DNA from: Variovorax sp. PBS-H4
GTDB lineage: Bacteria; Pseudomonadota; Gammaproteobacteria; Burkholderiales; Burkholderiaceae_C
Assembly (NCBI RefSeq): GCF_901827205.1
Contig: NZ_LR594675.1
Coordinates: forward strand, 3,534,001 to 3,598,000
Reading direction: 5' to 3'
DNA length: 64,000 bases
How positions within the stretch are numbered: position 1 is the first letter of the stretch; the number at the start of each line of letters is the position of its first letter. The translations under genes were made by a program, and so were the position numbers. Positions 46,082 through 54,550 of the stretch are shown in pieces. The notes beneath the pieces were generated by a model that worked only from the letters and a program-made list of their open reading frames with translations, searched no databases and had not been told where the DNA came from.

Positions 46082-47541
46082 GGCGCGGCCTTCAGCAAAT
46101 CGAGCGCGACGTCGACGATCATGTCTTCCTGGCCGCCCTCCATCCGACGCCGACCCAGCTCGACGAGGATATCCACCGTCTTGAGGCCATAGCGAGCGGC
46201 GGCCAGCTCTGCATGCCGCAGGAGCTGGAGTACACGCCCGCGTAGCCGAGCGCCAGCGTCTCGCGGTCGACGCGCACGGGCCGGTCCTGCAAGGGCCTTC
46301 ACGACGTCGTCCGCGGCGTCCATCAGCGTGTACAGGTCGCAGCCATGGTTCCAGCCGAGGCGCTCTGCTGCGGCGACGAACACCTCGAGCGGCGCGTTGC
46401 CGGCCCCTGCGCCCATGCCGGCCAGGCTCGCATCGACGCGGTCGCAGCCCTCCTCGACGGCGACGATCGAGTTCGCGACGCCCAAGCTCATGCGCGTGCG
46501 GTTGCCGGGTTCGAGTGCGAAGAGCGTGGTCTGCTTCGCGGTGTGCGCCGCCGAGGCACCCACGTCGAGCATGACGATGCTTACGCCCAGGCAGATGAGC
46601 GAATCGCCGAAGGCAGCCAACAGCGCCCACGCCGCGATGGTGAGCACGATCGCTGCGCGGACCACGCGGTCGGCACCGAGCCGATCGATCAGGCTGCCCG
46701 AGCGCGGCGCGATGGCCGCGGAGATCAGGCCGAGCAGGCCGAGGGCGCCGACCGTGGCGCTGGTCAGGCCGAAGGCCGGGCCCTGGATGTGCAGGCCGAG
46801 CGCGATCCATAGCGAACCGAAAGTGCCGAACATCAGGGCCTGCGTGAGTGCCGCCACCCTGAGCACCGGCTCCCGGCGGACCAGCACGGGCAGCGAGCCG
46901 AGCAATCGTGCGTACGAGATGTTGGCCGTGCGGCTTGTGCTCGGCACGTGCCGCGCGCACCAGGCCAGCACGATCAACGCCACGGCCGCCGACAGGCCGT
47001 AGACCAGGCGCCAGTTCGCATAGGCACCGACGAAGCCACCCACCGTGCGCGCCAAAAGGATGCCGACGATGATGCCCTTGGTCAACGCACCGGTGACGCG
47101 GCCGCGCATGCGCACCAAGGTCAGGTGCGATGCGGCCGAGGGAATCAGGTAGGGGGCGATCGTGAGCAGCCCCAGCAGCGCTATACCCAGCAGGAAGGTA
47201 GCGAAGTTGGGCGACCACGCCATCAGCAGCATCGCCGCGGCCTGCCCCGTGATCGCGGCGATCACGATGCGGCGGTTGTCGACCACGTCGCCGAGGGGCA
47301 GCAGGAAGATCACGCCGATGCCCACGGCGACCTGCGCGAGCATCGGGATCAGGCCCACGCTGGCGCCGGTCACGCCGAAGCTCATGCTGACCAGCACGAG
47401 CAGCGGCTGCAAAAAGTACACCCCGGCGACCGAGGCCGAGCAGAGCACCGCGAGCCCCCGCGTGCTCGCGGGGTTCAGGTCGACGCCCGGCTTTTCGCCC
47501 GCCACGTCGTCATCGGGCCGGCCCGTCGGTGACGTCGACAT
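46078..47541 (-). pseudogene. Chimera: MFS transporter N-terminus joined to C-terminus of mhpE-like 4-hydroxy-2-oxovalerate aldolase
   Basis: Residues 1-350 are a major facilitator (PLLVLVSMSFGVTGASVGLI, LTLVRMRGRVTGALTKG) cut before its last helices. At about 46491 the frame continues into the C-terminal part of a 4-hydroxy-2-oxovalerate aldolase (MhpE/DmpG): SLGVANSIVAVEEGCDRVDA and GMGAGAGNAPLEVF, ending [16 protein letters not shown]. Within the aldolase part a one-base insertion near 46291 and a one-base deletion near 46223 put about 22 residues out of frame; in the other frame the expected [20 protein letters not shown] is intact. The aldolase lacks its N-terminal barrel with the metal site. 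Both partners must be inactive. Confidence 0.8.
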
Positions 47542-47547
47542 GCCCGC

Positions 47548-47976
47548 TCAGGCTTGGCCCACCGGCGCGCGCTCGTCGATCAGTTGCTGCGCCTTCAGTT
47601 CGCGCCAGAAGTCGACCGGAATTGCGATCGACGACAGGCGCACGCTCTGCTCCAGTTCGGAAATCGAACGCGCCCCGGGGATGACGCTGGTCACCTGCGG
47701 ATGGTTCATCGGGAACTGCAGGGCTGCGGCCTGCAGCGGCACGCCGTACCTTGTGCAGACCGCCTCGATGCGGCGTACCCGCTCGAGCGTCTTCGGCGTC
47801 GCCGGGCGATAGTTGTAGGTCGCGCCCTCGACGGCGCCGCTCGCGAGGATGCCCGCCTCGGCTTCGCCGGCCGCCATGGCGGTGTACATGTTGCCGAAGG
47901 GTGCGCCGCCCAACCCCAGTGGGGTCACGGAGATGCCCGTGCGCCCGATCGGGCGCTGGCTCAGGAAATCGATCAA
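47548..47976 (-). pseudogene. Aldo/keto reductase with its middle deleted
   Basis: The first 35 or so residues match the N-terminus of an aldose-dehydrogenase-type aldo/keto reductase (RPIGRTGISVTPLGLGGAPF). At about 47857 the frame jumps to the C-terminal third (GILASGAVEGATYNYRP, LQAAALQFPMNHPQVTSVIP). Normal members have about 330 residues; this one has 142. Roughly 190 residues including the catalytic Asp/Tyr/Lys region are missing. A TTG start at 47976 has an AGGCCTCC-like site upstream. Broken gene, same type of damage as its two downstream neighbours. Confidence 0.75.
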
Positions 47977-48296
47977 CGGAGGCCTTTCGATGCGAATCTG
48001 TCGAACAGTCCTGGAGACTGCATGACGAAATTCTGGGCGGCCTCGGAGCACACGGCGAGCGGCGCGCGGACTTTGGGCACTGAGTGCACGAGTCCACGCT
48101 CGGCCTTGGCCGGATTGCTCAGCCCGGACTTCGCTGCACAAGAACCGCACAAGCCCCGGTCCTGGCTCCGTGGCCCAGCACATTTGGGACGCGGGCTCTG
48201 CCGCTCAGGAGCCAAGACTCTTTCAGACGGTTTCGCGTGAGTTCCAGTACCGAGTGGCCTGGAACACGCCGCCCCGCCCCTCCAGGCGCGTTGTTG
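47977..48296. other. Gene-poor 320-base gap, probably eroded sequence
   Basis: Neither strand holds a recognisable gene. Open frames exist because of the high GC content, but their translations match no family I know. It lies between the truncated aldo/keto reductase and the end of the GntR gene and is probably the decayed edge of the former catabolic cluster. Confidence 0.5.
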
Positions 48297-49064
48297 TCAA
48301 TCGTTTGCTCCGGACCCGAAGAGTCGAGCGATGCCGCCGCGCAGATGGGCTTCCATCGCCTGCCGTGCGGCCGTCGCGTCTTGCTGCTTCAGTGCCGCTT
48401 CGACAGCCGCGTGCTCCTGGCAAACCCCCGCCCTCCGCGCATCCCGAGGGCGGCCAGCGAGGCTGCGCGAGAGGCCGATGCTGAAGCGGGTTTGCGGGGC
48501 CAGGGCAGTCATCGTCATGCTGAAAAAACGGTTGCCGCAGGCTTGTGCGACGGCGTCGTGGAAGGCGACATCCTCCTCGACGGCATCGCCGCCGTCTGCA
48601 AGAGCCTGATCGAAGCGCTCGCGGCAGAGGCTCACCTGGTGCATCTGGTCGGCGTTGCGCATCAGCGCAGCGCGGGCGGCAGCTTCGCCTTCCATGAAGC
48701 ACCGGAATTCCAGGAAGGCACGGATGTCCGCGATGTTTTCGAGCGTGCCGAGCGAGAGCGGCTTGACCTGCGGCAGCGCATCGGTGACGAAGGTCCCCGA
48801 TCCCTTGCGTGCGTCGATGCGGCCTTCTTCGCGAAGGCGCGCGAAGGCCTGACGCAACACCGGGCGCGACACGCCGAGGCGCTGCGCCAGCGCTGTCTCG
48901 CCGGGTAGGCGCGCCCGCGGCTCGAAGCCCCGGGTGCCCAGCAACTGCATCAGGTCCTCATACGCCTTGTCGCTCAGCAGCCTAGGTGGCGGGATCGGCG
49001 CAGAGGGTGTCTCTGGGCCGTTGACCAGCCGGGAGTTTGATGCAGTTCGCGAGTTCGGAGGCAT
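48297..49064 (-). CDS. GntR/FadR-family transcriptional regulator
   Basis: A 255-residue regulator: winged HTH with LPGETALAQRLGVSRPVLRQAF and EGRIDARKGSGTFV, then an all-helical FCD ligand domain with likely metal-binding residues (EEDVAFHDAVAQACGN, CQEHAAVEAAL). It is divergent from the enolase-superfamily operon, which it probably represses. FCD proteins often respond to sugar acids or small organic acids, in line with the neighbours. Confidence 0.9.
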   Translation of the reverse strand: MPPNSRTASNSRLVNGPETPSAPIPPPRLLSDKAYEDLMQLLGTRGFEPRARLPGETALAQRLGVSRPVLRQAFARLREEGRIDARKGSGTFVTDALPQVKPLSLGTLENIADIRAFLEFRCFMEGEAAARAALMRNADQMHQVSLCRERFDQALADGGDAVEEDVAFHDAVAQACGNRFFSMTMTALAPQTRFSIGLSRSLAGRPRDARRAGVCQEHAAVEAALKQQDATAARQAMEAHLRGGIARLFGSGAND

Positions 49065-49186
49065 GACAGGAATTTACAGGGTAAACAGAGGAATGCAGCC
49101 ATCTTTCTCGTGGATTGTTGAGGAGACAATGGATTTTCCTTGGATCCAGGGTCCGGGGCCGCCGCAAGATATAAAAAGCTGTAAAC
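49065..49186. promoter_or_regulatory. Divergent promoter region with TTTAC/GTAAA dyad
   Basis: An inverted repeat TTTAC-AGG-GTAAA lies at 49073-49085, and the half-site GTAAAC recurs at 49181-49186, directly before the enolase-family start. The A+T-rich patch ATATAAAAA near 49170 may be a -10 element. The sites are good candidates for the adjacent GntR regulator. Confidence 0.45.
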
Positions 49187-50383
49187 GTGTCTATTGTCCA
49201 TTGCGTCCGCACCTATCGGTTGCCCGACCGCCCGAATCTCATCTGGCTCGAACTCGAAACCACTGACGGTCTCGTCGGACTCGGCGAGACCTTCAGGGGG
49301 GCTTCGTCGGTCGAAACCTGCCTCCATGACGAACTCGCACCCTGGCTGCTCGGGCGCGATACGCGTCATATCGAAGGCATCTCACGCCATCTGCTCACCC
49401 CCTATGTCGGATACAACAGTTCGGGGGTGGAAGTGCGCGCCGCCAGCGCCGTCGACCTCGCCTTGTGGGACCTCGCCGGCCAGCGGCAGGGCGTGCCGAT
49501 CTACCAGGCACTGGGCGGTGGCGCGCGCGCCAACGTGCCGGTCTACAACACCTGTGCGGGCTACGCGTTCAACACGAATGGCAAGCGCCGCGACATCGGC
49601 GTCGCGGATCGGTCCGACGGCCCGTACGACGATCAGGTCGCTTTCATGCGGGACGCCGGCGCGCTGGCCCGGAGCCTGCTGTCGGAAGGCTACAAGGCCA
49701 TGAAGATCTGGCCCTTCGACATCTATGCGCCTGCCAGCAACGGCCACCTGATCACGCTGCAGGACTTGGAGAAGGGGCTCGAGCCGTTCCGCCTGATCCG
49801 CGAAGCCGTCGGCAACAAGATCGAGGTGATGTGTGAACTGCACAGCCTGTTCGGCAGCCACTCGGCACTTCGCATCTGTCAGGCGCTGGAGCAATACGAC
49901 GTGTTCTGGGTCGAGGACCCGCTGTGCAAGATGGACGATGCCGCCGGCCTGGCGGATCTGCGCCGTCGCACCCGTGTGCAGATCTGCGGCAGCGAAACCT
50001 TGGGGGGCCTGCGCCCGTTCCGCGACTTGCTGGCGGCGGATGCGCTGGATGTGGTGATGCTCGACCTGGCGTGGTGCGGCGGCTTCACCGAAGGGCGAAA
50101 GATCGCCGCGCTGGCCCAGGCGTACAACCGACCGCTGGCACCGCACGATTGCACGGGCCCTGTCACGCTGATGGCTGGACTGCACATGGCCTTGCATGCG
50201 CCGACCGCGATCTACCAGGAGGTGGTGCGTGCGACGCTGGCCACCTGGTATCGCGACATCGTCACCGAGTTGCCGGTGATTACCGACGGTATGGCCCAGC
50301 CACCCGTCATGGCCGGGCTGGGCACCCGCCTTCAGGACGGTTTCAAGCAACAGCCTGGGTTGGTCGTGCGCGAAAGCCGCTGA
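49187..50383 (+). CDS. Mandelate racemase/enolase-superfamily protein (probable sugar-acid dehydratase)
   Basis: A 398-residue enolase-superfamily enzyme with N-terminal capping domain and barrel. Likely catalytic and metal residues: Lys in YKAMKIWPFD, acid in MCELHSLFGSH, Glu in WVEDPL and CGSETLGG, His in LAPHDCTGPV and a final Glu in IYQEVVR. Members of this subgroup dehydrate acid sugars. It starts with GTG and is first in an operon with a 2-hydroxyacid dehydrogenase and a Bug receptor, a combination that suggests uptake and breakdown of a hydroxy or sugar acid. Substrate unknown. Confidence 0.85.
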   Translation: MSIVHCVRTYRLPDRPNLIWLELETTDGLVGLGETFRGASSVETCLHDELAPWLLGRDTRHIEGISRHLLTPYVGYNSSGVEVRAASAVDLALWDLAGQRQGVPIYQALGGGARANVPVYNTCAGYAFNTNGKRRDIGVADRSDGPYDDQVAFMRDAGALARSLLSEGYKAMKIWPFDIYAPASNGHLITLQDLEKGLEPFRLIREAVGNKIEVMCELHSLFGSHSALRICQALEQYDVFWVEDPLCKMDDAAGLADLRRRTRVQICGSETLGGLRPFRDLLAADALDVVMLDLAWCGGFTEGRKIAALAQAYNRPLAPHDCTGPVTLMAGLHMALHAPTAIYQEVVRATLATWYRDIVTELPVITDGMAQPPVMAGLGTRLQDGFKQQPGLVVRESR

Positions 50384-50417
50384 CCCGCCTGCACCCAGAC
50401 GCACAGGATTCTTCTTC

Positions 50418-51377
50418 ATGTTGATCAAGATAGTCGGCCTCCACGCCCCCCATGCGCCGCGCCTGCGTGCGCTGCTCGGGCCCGAACACGAGGTCCAGTC
50501 GCTGGACAGCTTTCCCCCCACCGGCGAGATCCACGCAGACGTGGTCATCAGCAACAGCGTGAGCGCGGACGAGGCTGCGCGCCTGCGCTGCCGCCTGGTG
50601 CACGTGCCCGGCGCTGGGTCGGAGCAGATCGCCTGCCGGTCGCTGTCGGCCGGAACCACCGTATGCAACGTGCACGGCCACGAAGTTCCGATCGCCGAGT
50701 TCACCCTGCACGCCATCCTGGAGCACTACTTGAAGCTGTGGCAGTACCCCGCGCGTCTGGACGCGGCCGCCTGGGCGGCGTCCTATTCGAAGCGTGCGCC
50801 GCATGACGAGGCCCATGGAAAGTCCGTTGCCATCGTCGGTTTCGGGCACATCGGCCAGGAGATCACACGGCGTGCGCGTGCCTTCGACATGCACGTCATC
50901 GCCGTGACGCGCAGCGGAAGGCAGGGGCCGGCCGAGTTGGCGCATGAGTATGTCCAGGCCGCCGCGCTCGATGAGGTGCTGCCGAGGGCGCAGGTCTTGG
51001 TCATCTGCTGCCCGCTGGACGACAGCACACGCGGCCTCATCGCTGAGCGCCGACTGGCCCTGCTTCCGCCGGGCGCGTTGTTGGTCAACGTGGCGCGCGC
51101 GGAGGTGGTCGACGAGCAGGCGCTGTACGAAGCCTTGAGCCAGCAGCGACTGGGTCGGGCCGTCCTGGACGTCTGGTACCAGTATCCCAACAAAGGCCAG
51201 GCGCCCGTGCCGCCTTCGCGCTGGCCACTGCATGAACTGACCAACGTGCGCTGCACGCCCCACATCTCCGCCATCACACCTGCGCTGCTGGAGCGGCGCT
51301 ACAGCTTCATGGCCCGCAACATCACGCGACTGCAGCAGGCGCAGGCGCTGGAGAACGTGATCTACCTGGCGCCTTGA
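50418..51377 (+). CDS. D-isomer-specific 2-hydroxyacid dehydrogenase
   Basis: A 319-residue NAD(P)-dependent dehydrogenase. The Rossmann motif is VGFGHIGQEI; the family segments RGLIAERRLALLPPGALLVN and VARAEVVDEQALYEAL follow, with Arg, Glu and the catalytic His in RCTPHISAIT. It would interconvert a 2-hydroxy acid and a 2-oxo acid, plausibly downstream of the dehydratase. It sits 34 bases after the dehydratase gene. Confidence 0.88.
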   Translation: MLIKIVGLHAPHAPRLRALLGPEHEVQSLDSFPPTGEIHADVVISNSVSADEAARLRCRLVHVPGAGSEQIACRSLSAGTTVCNVHGHEVPIAEFTLHAILEHYLKLWQYPARLDAAAWAASYSKRAPHDEAHGKSVAIVGFGHIGQEITRRARAFDMHVIAVTRSGRQGPAELAHEYVQAAALDEVLPRAQVLVICCPLDDSTRGLIAERRLALLPPGALLVNVARAEVVDEQALYEALSQQRLGRAVLDVWYQYPNKGQAPVPPSRWPLHELTNVRCTPHISAITPALLERRYSFMARNITRLQQAQALENVIYLAP

Positions 51378-51429
51378 ACACAGCCATCAGCGCCGGACCA
51401 CTTCGACCCTCGAACAACTGGAGACAACC

Positions 51430-52446
51430 ATGCCCTCGACAACACTCGACACTTCATTCATCCCGCGCATCGGGCGGCGCAGCATTGTCGGCCTCGCGGC
51501 GGCGGCGCTGCTGGCCGGCGCATCGCTGGCAGCCCATGCCCAGGACACAGCGGCCTACCCGCACAAACCGATCCGCATCATCGTGCCCAACCCGCCGGGC
51601 GGCACGTCCGACGTGCTGGCGCGTCTGTTGGCCAAGGAGCTGGGCGAGACGTTCAAGCAGACGGTGATCGTCGAGAACAAGGCGGGTGGCAACGGTCAGA
51701 TCGGCGCCTCTTACGTCGCCAAATCCGCACCGGACGGATACACGTTGCTGGTGCTCGACATGTCGGTGCTGACCATCGGCCCCAGCGTCATTCCGCAACT
51801 CAACTACAACCCGGTGAAAGACCTGGCGCCCATTGCCATTCCGGCCTATTCGCCGCATCTGCTGGTGGTCCGGCAGGACCTGCCCGTCAAGAACATCGAC
51901 GAACTCGCCGCCTACCAGAAAAAAAGCGGCAAGCCACTCAGCTTCGGCACACCGCTGGCTTCCATCAGCCAGCTGGCGGGCATCCTGCTGGCGCAAGACA
52001 GGGGTTTCGAGTTCAACGTGATTGGCTACAAGGGCGGTGCGCAGGCGCTGGCCGACCTGGCCGGCGCGCAGATCGACACGGCCATGGCGAGCGTGCTGGC
52101 CACCAATCCCCTGGTGCAGGGCGGCAAGATCAAGGCCATCGCTGTGACCAGCGCCAAGCCCTTTGCCGCCGTCCCGGGCGTCCCGACCGTCGCGTCGCAG
52201 ATCCCCAACTTCGTGACCGGCTCCTGGCAGGGTCTGCTGGCACCCGGTGGCACGCCGCCCGCGGTGCTGGAGAAACTGCAGTCGGAAGTCCAGCGCATCG
52301 TGGCTCGGCCCGACGTCGCCAAGCGTCTGCAGGAACTCGGGTCGGAACCTTCGGACATGACCCGTCAGCAGATCGCGACGTGGATGCAGGCGGAGACCAC
52401 GCGCTGGGGCAAGGTGGTGAAGGACAACAACGTCAAGGCTGAGTAG
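51430..52446 (+). CDS. Bug/TctC-family periplasmic receptor
   Basis: A 338-residue solute receptor with a signal peptide (hydrophobic IVGLAAAALLAGASLAAHA, cleavage near residue 37). Family segments: YPHKPIRIIVPNPPGG, QTVIVENKAGGNGQIG and LLVVRQDLPVKNIDEL. It closes the operon and probably captures the acid consumed by the two enzymes. No membrane partner is encoded nearby. Confidence 0.9.
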   Translation: MPSTTLDTSFIPRIGRRSIVGLAAAALLAGASLAAHAQDTAAYPHKPIRIIVPNPPGGTSDVLARLLAKELGETFKQTVIVENKAGGNGQIGASYVAKSAPDGYTLLVLDMSVLTIGPSVIPQLNYNPVKDLAPIAIPAYSPHLLVVRQDLPVKNIDELAAYQKKSGKPLSFGTPLASISQLAGILLAQDRGFEFNVIGYKGGAQALADLAGAQIDTAMASVLATNPLVQGGKIKAIAVTSAKPFAAVPGVPTVASQIPNFVTGSWQGLLAPGGTPPAVLEKLQSEVQRIVARPDVAKRLQELGSEPSDMTRQQIATWMQAETTRWGKVVKDNNVKAE

Positions 52447-52647
52447 AGCGTGGAGAGATGGTTTTCCTGCACCTGCTGCGGATCCGGGGCCCCCTTGGCC
52501 GGTATCCGACAGGTGATCTCCAATGCCTGAAAGCTACGACTCATTGGAAGCTGACATGCAGCGCCGCCTCCTGGCGCCACGGCTCCAGGAACGCTAGCCG
52601 GAGTTCGAGATACGTCGCGGTCACCTGCCCTTCCAGATCACGGCGGC
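52447..52647. other. Non-coding gap between convergent genes
   Basis: This 201-base stretch separates the Bug gene and the convergent LysR gene. A GGGGCCCC palindrome lies near 52487, but no strong T-tract terminator follows. A short frame beginning at 52523 is interrupted by a stop after 24 codons. I see no supported gene. Confidence 0.5.
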
Positions 52648-53544
52648 TCAATCGATGAAGGCAGCCAATTCGTTGGGAGAGCCCGTGGGGAACGCTTCCT
52701 TCAAGAAGTCCAAGAACGTCGATACACGAGCACTCAGCAGCCGGCGCGATGGGTACAACGCCCACAGCGCGATCTCGGGGCCTTCGACGTCGCCCCAGCA
52801 CACCAGCTTCCCGGCGGCCAGATCCTTGGTTACGAGAGAGACCGGCACGCGGGCGACACCGACGCCCGCACGGACGGCATCCCGCACCATGAACAGTGAG
52901 GCAAGGCACAGCGTTGGTTTCACGCTGATGCGCTTCTTGCCCGACCTGCCCACGTACTCCCATGAGGATGCCGCTACGCCGAAGCCGCCGCGCCGCAGGA
53001 TCGCTGGAACCGCCGCCTTGCCCGCAGGGGGCGCGAACTTCGGACTTGCAACCACGACGAGACGGTCTCTCATGAAAATCCGTCCGACCAGCCTGACGTC
53101 GGGATCGGGGTTGACGCGGATCACGAGGTCGTAGCCCTCCTCCACCATGTCCACGGCCCGATCCTCGGTCGTGACCTCGAGCTGGATCTCGGGATACCGG
53201 AGCGCGAACGTGGCCGCCAGCTTTCCCATGGCGGCCTGTGAAAAGAGCAGCGGCGCGCTCACCCGCAAGCTGCCGCGCGGCGCCTCGCCGCCCGACGCAA
53301 TCGCTGCGGCCGTTTCGTCGATCTCAAGCAGCAACGCCGAGGTTCTCTCGTACAGCGCGCGCCCCTCCTCGGTCAGTTTCAGCGTTCTTGCGCCTCGCTC
53401 GAACAGGCGCAGATTGAGGCCACTCTCCAGATCGGACACGCGTCGAGACAGCGTGGCCTTGGGACGACCCGATTCGCGCGCTGCACGACCCACCCCTCCG
53501 TGGCGGGCGACGAGGTTGAAGTCGGCCAACGCAAGCAAGTCCAT
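52648..53544 (-). CDS. LysR-family transcriptional regulator
   Basis: A 298-residue LysR regulator. The HTH is LADFNLVARHGGVGRAARES and KATLSRRVSDLESGL, with LFERGARTLKLTEEG after it; the effector domain follows. Its start (ATG 53544) faces the NmrA-type gene across 101 bases. LysR regulators of this subgroup often control a divergent quinone- or NAD(P)-dependent oxidoreductase, which fits. Confidence 0.9.
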   Translation of the reverse strand: MDLLALADFNLVARHGGVGRAARESGRPKATLSRRVSDLESGLNLRLFERGARTLKLTEEGRALYERTSALLLEIDETAAAIASGGEAPRGSLRVSAPLLFSQAAMGKLAATFALRYPEIQLEVTTEDRAVDMVEEGYDLVIRVNPDPDVRLVGRIFMRDRLVVVASPKFAPPAGKAAVPAILRRGGFGVAASSWEYVGRSGKKRISVKPTLCLASLFMVRDAVRAGVGVARVPVSLVTKDLAAGKLVCWGDVEGPEIALWALYPSRRLLSARVSTFLDFLKEAFPTGSPNELAAFID

Positions 53545-53645
53545 GTGTTCCGCCTGTGAAACGAAGTGTCCAAATATAACGACTATCGGCCCGAGGGAGG
53601 AACAACGAAGATTTGGTCTCGATTCAACCAACCCGGAGTTTTTTC

Positions 53646-54515
53646 ATGACCATCCTCATCATCGGCGCCTCTGGCGCCATCGGCCGCCAAGTCGTTCAGC
53701 AACTCGTCGATCGCGGCGCCGCCGTGCGGGCACTCGCCCGCGACCCGGCGAAGACCCACTTCCCCGCCGGCGTCGAAGTCGTTCAAGGTGACCTGCTCGA
53801 CGTCGAGTCGCTGCGCCGAGCTGTCGCGGGTGTATCCGCTCTGTTCCTCCTCAACGGCGTCGTCCCCGACGAGTTCACGCAGGCACTGGTGACCCTGAAC
53901 GTGGCGCGTGATGCCGGCGTCGACCGGGTCGTCTACCTGTCGGTGATCCACGCCGACAAGTACCTCAACGTTCCCCACTTCGCCGGCAAGTTTGGCGTGG
54001 AGCGGATGCTCGAGCAGATGGGCTTCGGCGCCACCATCCTGCGGCCCGCGTACTTCATGCAGAACGACCTCACCATCAAGGACGTCATCACCGGTTACGG
54101 CGTGTACCCGATGCCCGTCGGCAGCAAGGGTCTGGCCATGGTCGACACACGCGACATCGCGGAAGTCGCCGCCCTCGAGCTGCTGCGCCGCGAACAGGCA
54201 CCGGGGTCGCTGCCACTGAGCCGGATCAACCTGGTAGGCCCCGACGCGCTGACCGGAAACAGCGTCGCCGGCATCTGGTCCGACGTGCTGGGCCGCCCGA
54301 TCAACTACGGCGGCGACGACACCGCGGGCTTCGAGAAGAACCTGCTGAACTTCATGCCGAGCTGGATGGCGTACGACATGCGCCTCATGAGCGAACGCTT
54401 CCTGACCGAGGGCATGAACCCGGATGCGGGTGACGTCGAACGCCTGACGGCGCTGCTGGGCCGGTCGCTGCGGTCGTACCGCGCGTTCGCTACCGAGGTC
54501 TCGGCATCAGCCTGA
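53646..54515 (+). CDS. NmrA/QorB-like NAD(P)-binding protein
   Basis: A 289-residue atypical short-chain dehydrogenase of the NmrA group. The nucleotide motif is LIIGASGAIGRQVVQQL; the segments VQGDLLDVESLRRAV and ATILRPAYFMQND are typical. The catalytic Tyr-x-x-x-Lys of classical SDRs is not evident, so it may be a redox sensor or a quinone reductase. It is probably regulated by the divergent LysR gene and converges with the eight-gene operon. Confidence 0.85.
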   Translation: MTILIIGASGAIGRQVVQQLVDRGAAVRALARDPAKTHFPAGVEVVQGDLLDVESLRRAVAGVSALFLLNGVVPDEFTQALVTLNVARDAGVDRVVYLSVIHADKYLNVPHFAGKFGVERMLEQMGFGATILRPAYFMQNDLTIKDVITGYGVYPMPVGSKGLAMVDTRDIAEVAALELLRREQAPGSLPLSRINLVGPDALTGNSVAGIWSDVLGRPINYGGDDTAGFEKNLLNFMPSWMAYDMRLMSERFLTEGMNPDAGDVERLTALLGRSLRSYRAFATEVSASA

Positions 54516-54550
54516 CCTGTCCGCCTACACGCGAAGAGTCTGTTGATGAT

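Noticed and set aside
46078..47541. A genuine transporter-aldolase fusion enzyme
   Set aside because: Both partners are truncated in essential parts and the aldolase has two frameshifts, unlike the clean domain fusions at 4745 and 30774.
52487..52500. GGGGCCCC palindrome as a transcription terminator
   Set aside because: The stem is short and no T-tract follows on either strand.
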